Below are positions 35,416-46,295 of a DNA stretch of 64,000 nucleotides, one piece after another (position 1 is the first letter of the stretch; each line of letters opens with the position of its first letter). A program made the translations under genes and the position numbers. Source of the DNA: Larix kaempferi (lineage: Eukaryota > Streptophyta > Pinopsida > Pinales > Pinaceae); assembly GCA_027924585.1 (NCBI GenBank), contig BSBM01000106.1, forward strand, positions 37,959,501 to 38,023,500, written 5' to 3'. Under the pieces are notes generated by a model. The model was not told where the DNA came from. It made no database searches and saw nothing but the letters and a program-made list of their open reading frames with translations.

Positions 35416-37541
35416 ACTACAACAAGCATCATCTTTTGTGCCTCAAGACACTTAAAATGTAGTACAATAACCTAGGGAGTTTGATGCATGAGCATTGAGG
35501 CCAATTTGAAGATGTTGGTTTGAGGACACTATTGATTATAGTAAAAGCGTGACAGACTTGTCCGAGTGAAGATTGAGTCCAAAGGAACATAGATTTTGGA
35601 TCCTTTATGAGCAATGAAGGGGTGAAAGAGAATACCACATGGTAGGACATTCTGAATGTACTTGTTGTGGAGTTGAGATGGCCATCAAAACAATTGATGG
35701 ATAAGCAAGTTTTTGTGGTCATGGATCCTTGACTACGGATCATGTGGATCCTTTCTTGGTTACACATCATGTGGAACCATACTTGGGTATGGAACTCCCA
35801 AGTCAATATTGTGAAATTGGGAATTAGAAATTTGGGGTAACTACAAGAAAAATCTAGAGAGTGCACTACAAAAGTGTAAGATGGAAATGAAGAGGCATGG
35901 GTCTTGGTAGCTGAAGCAAGCATGCATGAGAAGATGAAGATGAAGAGTCTGTTGTAGAAGAATTAATACAGAGTGAACAAAGGAGAAAGATGGCATTGGA
36001 AGAACACTCAAGAGAGGGCTTCGGGAGAAGAGCAAAGAGGTGGAGCACTCAAAGAGACTTCCATGGTCTATGACCTTGCATCAAGTGGATAAGATAGCAT
36101 TCTAAGGATGATAGAAACCATAACTATCTGGTTGACCAAGTGCTATAGAAGATGGATTTACAAGAGACCACTAAGGTGTGTCAATGTGCATATATATGTG
36201 TCTGCATGAATGCTACTGTGTAGTGTTATTGTTGTTATGTCGGACATTGTTGTAGGTTGAATCACTATGATTGAATGATGGGTTGGGTGTAGAGATAGGT
36301 GTAAGGTTGCTCTATAGCTTCCTTTTATTTGGTTGCGAATAAGAAGTGTAGTGGATGTGCAACTTTTGCAGTTGTAGCATCTCTATTTTTGTTATGCACT
36401 ATAGGTCCTTTTATGGTCTATGTGACCTAACCTTGCTTACAAGTTTTGATCGGTTGTGAAATTACTCTGATAGGAAGCATTTTGTTCTATCCCATTGCAT
36501 CAATAAGGTTGGAAATTGAAAAACTTTTTATGTGTCATTTTGATGGTTTTAACAATTTGACCAAATATATTTAGCAAATTTTCTTTTTAATTAACTATAA
36601 ATATCGACTATATTTAATGGAAACATGCTTTATGGTAGGCATTTTTCCCATCAAATTCCAACACTAACTATAAATAAACTTGGGTAAGAGAATCATGAGA
36701 AATAAAGAGGGAAGATCCTTCCTATGAAAAGGCATATTCTTACACAATCTTGCAACAATGTGGTTGTCCATCAAGACACAAGGAAATGATGCATAGTAAG
36801 TAGAATGAGTAATGGTGTTTGAAAGAGCTCTAACCAAGGAAAGGCATTCTCCGATCAATTCATTGATAAAATTTTGGATCCTTCCATGTGGCTTCTTCTT
36901 ATTTAAAGTCTTTCAAGGAGATGGAGAGTTTTGTGGAACAATTAAATTATGAGACTTTCAATGAAATGGGGAGTTTTTGTGGGAAAATTCTACTTATATA
37001 CATATTTTTATTAGAGGAAGGAAGCATATAAAAAGCTTAATATCACCATATTATTGATTATATATTTTTAATTGGCTTAATCTCAGTACATTATTGCTCT
37101 ATATTACATAAAAGTTATGGATCACAATTTAATTACACAAGAATAATATGATATTAAAGATCATTAACTTTGTCATATAAATAGTATTAATTTAGCATTG
37201 TTAGAATACTTCAAATTGCTAAATGCATCTTGAAAACTATGGATGCAAGACCATGCAGAGGTTTATGGAACACCAACTAATATGGGTAAACTAATTTTTG
37301 CCTCATTGAAATATGATGTATGCTGGGCTATTGTTTGGATATGGTAGATTGTGTTGTTATACATATTATTAAAAACAATTATAAATGTAATTTGTGTTTT
37401 GTGTTGTGTTTGAATGTAATTTATATAAATAATCAATGTTCCATGCACGGCTTACCATCCGATACATGTTTTGTTTGTAAAGATTGATGGCATGGAAAGA
37501 GGAGCATATGAATACAAAAAAATGTATATTGGTGGTATGAC
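35416..37541. other. non-coding, nothing recognised
   Basis: No supportable gene. CAAATTCCAACA at about 36653-36662, read on the minus strand, starts TGTTGGAATTTGATGGG, which resembles a copia LTR start. I found no matching other end or target duplication. Confidence 0.4.
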
Positions 37542-37546
37542 ATAAG

Positions 37547-38004
37547 TGTTCGGGTACACAGGGTACTACCAAAGGACCGAACACCAAGAGCAACCACTTC
37601 ACACAAACAGATCACAGATCAACACACCGATGTTTTGACGTGGTTTAAACCCTCTTGAGGGAAACACTCCATGGCCCCGGCCAAATAGCTTCTACGGGAC
37701 AATTTATTATGCAAAGAAAGAAAGTTACAAATGAGCTTCTCATAATCGATCAACTAAACAATGACCCTCCATGCTCTTTAAATAGAGATCATGGACCAAT
37801 CGGGTGTTAAGCCACGGATCTAGGTTAGGTTTGATCTAAGAGAAGTTGAGCCGTCGGATCACTCTATGTCGGAAACATATCGTGACCGTCGGATTAAGTA
37901 TTTACAAATGCATACTAATGCATACTAAAGAAACACACTATCCCTAACGGATATATTACACAAGTTGATCTTAACTAACTCCTAAGTGTCTAAATATCCT
38001 AACA
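37547..38004 (-). repeat. solo LTR, 458 bp, target duplication ataag
   Basis: Plus-strand view starts TGTTCGGGTACAC and ends ATATCCTAACA. Pentamers 37542-37546 and 38005-38009 are both ataag. On the minus strand it starts TGTTAGGATATT and has TATTTAAAG near 37782, so I favour minus orientation and a copia-type origin. No internal region is present. Confidence 0.85.
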
Positions 38005-38195
38005 ATAAGTAATGCATTTTTATTTCAGGAATATACATATTTTTTAATAGTATGAATAGTCTAACTATATTGAATGGTTTAATTGTATTCGATGTAGAGA
38101 ATTAAATAGGGAAATCATTTTTGTTGGAGTTGTATCTTAGATATGAGGTTTTAACGCTATAAATGGATGTTGCAAAGCACAAACGGATGCGATCG

Positions 38196-38398
38196 GAAAA
38201 AAAAAATGATAGAAATAAGCAATGTCAAGGTGCACAAGGAGAAAGCAATGATGGCATTCTTAGTAAATATGCCACCAAAAATTAGTGACTTATCTAGGAG
38301 GATTTGAACCAAGCATTATTGGCATGGAATTAACCAATTTCTCAATAACATCGATGACAACTAATTAAGCTAATCACTTAGATTCACAAAACGATAAA
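38196..38398 (-). mobile_element. SINE-like unit with tRNA-like promoter boxes
   Basis: On the minus strand an A-box-like TTAGCTTAATTAGTTG (38358-38373) is followed by a good B box, GGTTCAAATCCTCC (38297-38310), and ends in a T-run (about 38198-38207). The spacing between boxes is longer than in a tRNA. Target duplication is unclear. Confidence 0.35.
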
Positions 38399-38887
38399 TT
38401 ATATGGTATTTTTTTATATTATAATCAACCATTTTTAATTATCAAAACAATTAACGTGACGAAAACTAGTATTTATGTCCATTATTAATGAAACATACTC
38501 ATCTAAAAAGAGTTTCACGATTAAACACTTTCCACACAACTAACAACTCATAATATTTTTAAGTTTTTTATTTTAATTTTTAAAATACTTAACCACCAAA
38601 AAATAACGCTACTAATTCAAACAAAAGATTTAAAAATATTTTAAAATAAACAAATAAATCAATTTTCTAAACATAAAATGAATTGATTACCAACATAAAA
38701 TTCTATAAAACATAAGCTCAAGTTATTGAAAGAAGAGAGCCTTGTATGTTAAAAAGTAATGGGTCCATTCTTATCCATTCCGCATCTTATAAACAACACA
38801 CTTTATAGATGTGACTTATTTACAACAATCATAGTGAAGCGATGCCATGATGTGTAAAGGTTATCTAATTTAAGGAGACAAAACTCG

Positions 38888-39036
38888 ACTTTAATTGATG
38901 TCTATCTCTTATGAGAAATAATTCACACGTAAGAAGTGGTCCATATGTCAAACAAAATTTGAACTTTAATTGATGTCTATCTCTTACGAGAAATAATTCA
39001 CACCTAACAAGGGTCCATGTATAAAACAAAATTTGA
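38888..39036. repeat. 75-bp tandem duplication, two copies
   Basis: Copies at 38888-38962 and 38963-39036 share ACTTTAATTGATGTCTATCT, GAGAAATAATTCACAC and CAAACAAAATTTGA-like blocks. They differ at a few bases. Confidence 0.85.
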
Positions 39037-39091
39037 CTAGTTCCAACTTAATCAAATTGGAAGGAAATACTTAATATTCATTAAGTGGGAG

Positions 39092-39438
39092 TTTTTTTGT
39101 TTTTTTTTTTTAATTTATAGGAATCGGGATTATTTAGGCAAGATTTAGATTCAAATCCAATCGACTGTTATTGTAATATCTAGGTCAGTTGCAAGCAGCC
39201 CGTAAGCCCTAACTAGCAGGAAACCTGACTTAGCAAAGGCCGAGATATCCAAAGACCACAGACGGAGTCTAAATCCCAAACTCCAAAGGGACGCATACCC
39301 TTCTAACCTAATCATAATGGGCACATGTCTCATTGGGGATTTGAACCTAGGTGGAGAGAGTGAAAATCACAATTCTCCACCTTTGGCCACCAACTTATTG
39401 ACATGGGAACTTGCTTTTTAATAGAGGTTAAATGAAAA
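39092..39438 (-). mobile_element. tRNA-derived SINE, about 350 bp or less
   Basis: On the minus strand there is an A box TGGCCAAAGGTGG (39378-39390) and a perfect B box GGTTCAAATCCCC (39335-39347), 30 bp apart as in tRNA genes. A roughly 200-bp body and an A-rich tail (39092-39112) follow. Candidate target duplications are taagtgggag (39082-39091) and taagtaggag (39439-39448), 9 of 10 identical. If they are real, the unit has some 40 bp before the A box. The 5' end may instead be near 39400. Confidence 0.6.
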
Positions 39439-39855
39439 TAAGTAGGAGCTACTCTCACACATTTAGTGAAGAATAAGGTTTATTGATACCTTATCAATAC
39501 CATACAATAATTTATTTAAAGGCTTGATTGTGTTGCTTCACAATTTGGATGAGTCGTTTTTTTTAAGTTGTTATTAGTAAGATCACAATTCCTAATAAAA
39601 ATCGTTGTATTGGTAATTTGTTGAAAACTTGAAATTTTAGGTTGATCTAAGATTATTAGAGTCCAATATATTAGCTAGTTGCATATTTTATTGTTTCCTC
39701 TAACAACTGCATGAATTCACAATATTTAAAATAATCAATAATTAGACAAACTCTATATAAGGAAAGAGTATATCCACCAAGATTTGAATTTTGATAATTA
39801 TCAATACAACCACTTCAAATTGTCACTATACTAGAGCTTGGTGAACACATTTTGT

Positions 39856-40930
39856 CACATGTGTTTAAAAAACAAATATTATTTTTTGTTTATACATATC
39901 AAAGATAATAATGGTATTTTCGCCTTAACTTTGCCAACTCAAAAAGTTGACTTTCAAATGCAAGTATTTAAGTAATAAGTACTTACATTATTGACAGATT
40001 TGGGTATCGTGCTTATCTTCTTTTAATTTTATGTTGTTTTATATGAGATGTTTGTGTATCTTGTTTTTTTCATGTGGTTCATGGCATTGGATATCAGTGC
40101 TCACTACGTCTATGGATAACCTACCTGAAATCCATGAGAGAAAATGGGGTGGTTGAGCTTTTTCGGTATAGTGGGGACTCAACAATAAAAGCATCTTATA
40201 AACCCATTTAAGGGCTCAACATGTTACTTACAAAAAATTGAACTTAAGTAGGGAAGATAATATTCAATCTTCCTAACCACCCAAACTACATCAAATAGAC
40301 ATTTGTATATCTTATTATGTATCAAATAAATCTTATTTAACTTTATAATTATTACATTCATAATAATAGTAAATTTTACTATCAAAATGATATTTTTTTT
40401 ATTAAAATTCAATTTTTATCAATATTTTTTTCTATAAAATGAAGTTGATCAGATCTACAAGGTAGGTTTTTCACATATATTTAAATAATATTAATAAGTA
40501 ATATTTATTACAAATAAATATCAAAGATAATAATTGTATTTTTATCTCAACTTTGTCGATTCAAAAAGTTGACTTTTGAATGCAAGTATTTAAAGTCGAT
40601 GGATAAGTATTTTTTTATAAGTGGATTTTGGCGTTATCTTTTACCTTTTAATTATGCTGTATACGATGTTTGCATATTTGCAAGTCTTACCAAATTTATA
40701 ATTATTTTATTTTAACTTTTTGATATTTTATGTGCAATTTTCATGATAATTGTAAATCTTACTATAATAATGATACATTTTTATGGAGATTCTATCCCTG
40801 ATTAATAACTTTCTTTTTAGATGAAATAGTATATGTAAAATATAAGGTAAATTTATCACATATATTTAAATAATATATTTAAATAATAATAAGTATATTT
40901 AGTTTTTAGACTTATATTTTTGGTTTACAC
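39856..40930. repeat. long AT-rich tandem repeats (three partial units)
   Basis: Segments starting near 39856, 40469 and 40852 share CACAT(A/G)T(A/G)TTTAAA followed by a stretch containing ATATCAAAG(A/T)TAATAA. The first two continue together through AAAAAGTTGACTTT and TGCAAGTATTTAA for about 200 bp. Offsets of 613 and 383 bp point to tandem duplication plus deletion. Confidence 0.65.
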
Positions 40931-41047
40931 ATATCAAAGTTAATAAATAATATTAGTAAAATAATGGCTTAGTATTTATTTTTTAATAAAAATTTAATAA
41001 AATATAATTAAATATTAAGAAATTGAATATATTAGATTTTTAATAAT

Positions 41048-41107
41048 AATTTATTAAATATATGACAATGACTAAGAAATTTATTAAATATATGACAATG
41101 ACTAAGA
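41048..41107. repeat. 30-bp perfect tandem duplication
   Basis: AATTTATTAAATATATGACA plus ten more bases occurs twice in a row (41048 and 41078). The surrounding 1.5 kb is nearly all A and T, with AAT runs at 41305-41400. Confidence 0.9.
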
Positions 41108-41491
41108 ATTTTAAGAAATTTAAATTACATTTTGAAAGTAACCATTCATAAATGTTAATGAAATTTTATAGGCATGTATTAATATTATATTATTGAGTTG
41201 TAACTTGCACCCTTGTTTTATATAAAAATATGTTCATTTGATTGAAATGTTTAAATTTAAAATTAATAAAATAATTATTATAAAAATATATATATTTATA
41301 AATATTTATAATAATAATAATAAATAATAAATAATAAAATGATTTTAAACACATTATTAAATTGAAAATAATAATAATAATAAATTAACTATAATAAATC
41401 AAAAATAAATATTATCAATTAAAATATATTTTTAAATTGAAAAAGAAAGAAAAAAATAGATATATCAAACGAAAGTCATTTTAAGACATAA

Positions 41492-44180
41492 TTTCTTTTT
41501 TTTAATAGAAAAAGTCATAATTTATTCATTCAAAAGTAATATAGATTACATATTTCAGGTATATAATGCACTGTTCAAAAAAGCATTCTTTTACATCATA
41601 GTTGTTTCCAACAAAATATCAAAATAGTTAAAAATCTTAGAACATCATTCAAAAACATTCCCCAAAAAAGGAAATCTTTAGCTTCAGGCCATAAAGTCCA
41701 GAATTTTCCTTGTGATTACATGTTGTTCTCCCTTTTTCCTGCTCATCACACATTAACTTGTAGGAAGAAGAAGTCATTCTTTGGACAATACATTAGTAGT
41801 CTTGTTCTGCTCTCTGTATACATGATTACATTTTAGGACCAAAAAATTTTGTGCTATTAAGTCCAAATTTTGCCCTATAATTGTGAGATTCATATTTTTA
41901 ATACTCTGCTCCTTTTTCATAAATTTTATCCAGAATTGTGAATCCCCAAAAATATGTAGAATCTTCATCGATTCCTCTCTTGCAATATGCATCATAGTTC
42001 TCAGTGCCAAGCCTTCTGCTCTATTATTAGTTCCATATCCCCCATTTGCTTTGAAATCTTTGGACTCCCTGTTCGGAAGAAAAATAATACCCCCTAGTCC
42101 ACAAATTCTGTGAGGATCCTCACAAGCTCCGTCAAAATAACCTGTAATTTCCTCCTGATCTGTACTAATAACTTTCATAATCCTGGGTTTTACCTTACTT
42201 TCTTTGTTGATAAAAAACCTATAGGTAGCTAGCACATTTGAGATGAGAAAAGAAAGCAGGATAGTGTTTATTCTCAAAAATAGCTTCATTTTGAACCTTC
42301 CATAAACTCCATAAAACAAGATAAGGAATACATCTAATGGATTTCAAAAGCGGATTCACAAACCAGATTTTAAAATTTCCATCAATAGATTCAACTTCCC
42401 ATAGTCGATCCAGATGGAGGATTTCTTCCAATCCTTTCCAAACTTGATTAGAGAAAGGACAAAAACAAATGTTCAATAGTTTCATCTGCTCCCCTACAAA
42501 AACAACACCAGCTGGGACAAACAATATTTCTTTTCCTCAAATTGTCCCATGTCAGGACCTTTCCTCGTAAAATCAGCCACATAAAGATCTTAATCTTTTG
42601 GGCTACCCGAACCTGCCAAAGAAGTTTCCACCACCAGCAATCGAGGGTATCTTGGTTATTCAAGAAAAGATTATAAGCAAGATGTAGTGCAAACTTTCAT
42701 CCCTCCTTATTACCAATCCAAACCAAAGTATCTGGAGACTCCTTTAAAATGATAAATCCCTTATTCATGTCAACAATCCATAGATTCCATCTATCAGGTA
42801 TTTCTAGGTCTAATGCAGTTCTCCAATTCTAGATGTAATTGTTGGATCTGCCAATCCCAGCTACATCCTGTAATGAAATAAATCCTCGATCGTTTAGATG
42901 CTTAATCAGACCTACTGAAAGGTTTCTCTGATTCATTAATCCCACTAATTTATCCCTCCCTGGAATGGAATTTTGGCCATCTCCAATAGCCCAATATCCG
43001 GAAAGACCCCTACAATGGCCTTCCAAAACATAGACCCTACTTTACATTCCTTAACAGAGACCCTGATCCATTCCAAAATAGTCAAATTCTTCAAATATTT
43101 AGCTTTGAGGATAGATTGATATTTACCTTCCTTAGTAATAAACTGCCAAGTAGACTTCGCTTCCAAGTATTTTCCAAAACGATGGAGTTCCTTCAATCCC
43201 CAAACTCCCAGATTCTTTAGTTTGGAAACTCTAGTCCATGATGTCCAATGAATTCCATAGTCTGTTTGACCTTTCCATAAAAATCTAAAGAAAATCCTCC
43301 TTAATTTATGTAACACTCCTTAGGAATAGATGCTAAAATCATCCAATAGACAGGGATAGCATTAAGTATTGCTTGTATAAGCACATATTTACCTCCTTGA
43401 GATAAATACTTGTTACACCAAAAGTTAATTCTCCTTTCCAACTTATTAATTAGCCAATACCAATCAACTTTGACATAGTTGTTTGGTTTTAGGAAAAAAC
43501 CCAAATACTCAAAACCCTGTGTTAATGGGAGTTTTTCCATAGGCATTATACTCTAAAATGTCTGCATCTAACTGTCCTCCATCAAGCTATAATAGCACGC
43601 AGACTTTCCAAAATTTATTAGCCTTCCTATAGCCAAACCAAATGTTTTCAAAATCTCCCAAACAACCTAAGTCTCTAGTTCTGAATCGCCTAAGAACAAC
43701 AGAGTGTCGTCTACGAAGAAAATGTGTGTAATAAATATCTCTTCAATACATAACCCCGTAATTATGTTGCAGTTCTTTGCTTCAGTCAGTGTCCGACTAA
43801 GTCCTTCCATTACAAGCAGAAAAAGGTAGGGGGATAAAGGTAAGCCTTGACGGAGCCCTGTAGAAGGTTTAAAAAAAGGAGAAGTTGCTCTATTGATCAG
43901 AATAGCAGAAACAACTGATGAAATACAAGACCATATCCAATTCACAAATTGGAACGAGAACCCAGTATGCAAGAGTACCAGCCTCAAGTACATCCAGTTG
44001 GTTCTATCATAAGCTTTTTCCAGATCGATCTTGAGGACTTTGGAGGGGATTTTCTTTGTTTTGATGGTATGGATGCACTCCTAAGCAGTTCCCACAGCCT
44101 CATGAATACTCCTATCCTCTAAAAACCAAATTACTCGGGGGAAATATTTGAGGCCATAAAATATTTTAACCTTTCAGCTA
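41492..44180 (-). mobile_element. 5'-truncated L1-type LINE with 11-bp target duplication
   Basis: The duplication ttaagacataa flanks it at 41481-41491 and 44181-44191. The A-tail is seen as a T-run at 41492-41504. The copy starts inside the RT domain, a common result of incomplete target-primed reverse transcription. It keeps RT, the zinc-binding RT C-terminus and RNase H of ORF2. Confidence 0.88.
41774..44180 (-). pseudogene. LINE ORF2 fragment: RT, zf-RVT and RNase H
   Basis: Minus-strand order: RT block FGFLEDRSIHEA and LKIDLEKAYDR (about 44130-44010), RT core with LRQGLPLSPYLF and FVDD at 43717-43706, then thumb and connection pieces (43546-42945). A zinc-binding region follows (42663-42448, CWWWKLLWQVRVAQKIKIFMW and CCFC) and then RNase H (42160-41774). 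RNase H keeps DGA, RAEGLAL and FGDSQ, but the last Asp motif reads TNVLS. At least four frameshifts and two stops break the frame, so it is inactive. Confidence 0.88.
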
Positions 44181-44335
44181 TTAAGACATAACTTATTAGT
44201 CCATTATGGTGACTAATAAACATTTTTGTAATGACATATATTATTAAAATACATTAATTTATACAGTTGAATGTTTAAATATATACTAATTTAATATATA
44301 CATAGATATTTATATGTAAATTTTCTCCACTCGAT

Positions 44336-44529
44336 ATAAATATTACAAATATAATATGTATTTAAAATTAATTTTAATATTTGATAAATGTAATAATATA
44401 TAAATCTATGCTACTAAACAATAAAATAATATATAAATATTACAAATATGATATTGATTTAAAAGTAATTTTAATATTTGATAAATGTAATAATATATAA
44501 ATATATGCTACTAAACAATAAAATAATAT
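44336..44529. repeat. 97-bp tandem duplication, two copies
   Basis: Copies at 44336-44432 and 44433-44529 share ATAAATATTACAAATAT, TTGATAAATGTAATAATATA and ATGCTACTAAACAATAAAA. It fills most of the 375 bp between two LINEs. Confidence 0.88.
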
Positions 44530-44849
44530 ATTATATAATATTTATACTCTTATTTTAAAGTAGTCATGTTTGAAACTTTGGGTATTGGTTTTCTTCTGTT
44601 GGGTACAATTGTACCCCAGTAGTCTGCTCCGGGGGTTTAGTTTGTATTGTGTGTCGGTTTGCTTCGGAGGATCGTGGCTGGTGTCGTGGTTGCAGCTTGT
44701 GACAGGTGTCGAACTACTGCAGTTTTCTTCGACCGATCATCTGGTAACCCTTCTTTACACGGGAGATGTCATCCATCCCGCCCTATTGTCCTGGGGGTGG
44801 TGGCGGTTTAAACGAAAAGAAGGGTTTTGGGGCTCAAGGTCTTTGTGAA

Positions 44850-46295
44850 GGATGTAGAAGGGAGGAAGAGGTCAGTGCCCATGGGACTAGTTCTGCGGGT
44901 CTCAGGACTTTTGTCGGTGGTAAGAAGGAAAAATAGAAGAGGTTTTTAAAGTCAGTGAAAGCCGAGGAGGGTATGGACACACATACGATTTCGGATTCCA
45001 CAAATTTGGACCGGGTGGAAATGCTAGTGGGAAGAGCCTTGGTTGGGAGACTTGAATACACTGCTGGTAATCGGGAGGAAGTTTTGAAATGGGTCAATCA
45101 TCTCTGGACGCCTATAGTGGGGATTATGCCTAGGGTAAATTTCCTAGTCAACCGATGGATTTTGTTCATCTTTCGAGATTCTGATTTGATGACTCAAATC
45201 CTGGAGGGTATCTAGTTGTTTAAGGATGGTTCTTTAAACCTTAAGCAGTGGCATATCGAATTTGACCCGAGGAGAGAGGGTCAGGCTCATCGGCATCTTT
45301 GGATGCTCATTCCCAAACTGCCTATAGAACTTTGGACTAAGAACATTAATAGGGGATTTGCAAATACAGTGGGTAAATGTATCAGAGTCGAGAAAAATTC
45401 ATTATTTGGTGTTGACAGACGTTTGGCCAAGGTTTTAGTAGAGTTTGAGATGGCTAAGGGTCTCCCAGTAGAGGTAGAAATCATTTGGGGAAAGCGGGCC
45501 TTTTGACAGAAGCTGGATTATTTCAAAATCCCTTTTCGTTGTTTTCATTGCAGAGAGCCTGTACATGTCATGGAAAAATGTCATTTATTGTTCAATTCGA
45601 ATGCTTAGGGTTCTGCTAAAGGAGTTGATATTTCAAATTCGGAGCAAATTTCCCCAAATAGTCCTGAACCGGGTAAGTTACCTTTTAATGATTGTACTCC
45701 CTATAAAGATGTTTCAGTTGCTGAACTCAATTTTTATTTGGAAGCTGAAAAAGATCTGGATAAACGTATTTCACAGAGGGAGGTTGTTTTAAATTTAGAG
45801 GTTACATCTCCGTCGGTTAACCTGGTCGAGAAGGTTGACATTATGGATAGTTGTTCCCCTATTATTTCCTCTGATAGCGTTTCTTTGGATCCTAGTTCGG
45901 TTTTGATGGGTTCGGGTGAGCGCCCCGAGGTTTTCTCTTCCTACAAGACTGAAGAAGCACCTGTTTTTACTTCATAGGGAAATGTTATCTTGAAGAATAG
46001 TGGATATAATCTAGATTCTACTTGTGAGTTTTTTACCCATTTAAAGGTTTTTTCAAAGAATCCTTCAACAAATCCAGATGTGGAACCCATGCAATCCCTT
46101 CGGTTCCAGAATGTAACCATAAGAAAAAATAAATCCCGCTTGAAGAACCCTTCCTTGACTTCTGATGTTGAGGGTTATATTCTAGTTTCTATAATATTAG
46201 ATGAGTCAATGAAGGATGTTTTTTTTCCTTTGGAGTCTATTAATGCTAGTGGGGTGCTTAGAGAGGAAAATCCCTTGAGTAAGGGTTTCCAATGA
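44850..46295 (+). pseudogene. LINE ORF1 (RNA-binding protein with CCHC knuckle)
   Basis: One frame is kept from about 44850 to the stop at 46293-46295. It is cut by in-frame stops at about 44934 and at 45213, 45504, 45606 and 45975. The first half (LWTPIVGIMPRVNFLVNRWIL to KGLPVEVEIIWG) resembles the DUF4283-type domain of plant LINE ORF1. It is followed by a zinc knuckle CFHCREPVHVMEKC (about 45541-45582, CX2CX4HX4C). The second half is a Ser- and Pro-rich tail. ORF1 would bind element RNA. There is no frameshift after the start region, only nonsense changes. The exact start codon is unclear. Confidence 0.78.

Noticed and set aside
35429-36048. Minus-strand open frames of 60-164 codons
   Set aside because: No recognisable motif, and adjacent to repeat debris; not enough support for a gene.
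36653-36662. Copia LTR start TGTTGGAATTTGATGGG on the minus strand
   Set aside because: No opposite end or target duplication found, so no element could be delimited.
39335-39390. A box and B box that could mark a tRNA gene
   Set aside because: No matching acceptor stem could be found, and the body and A-rich tail fit a SINE better.
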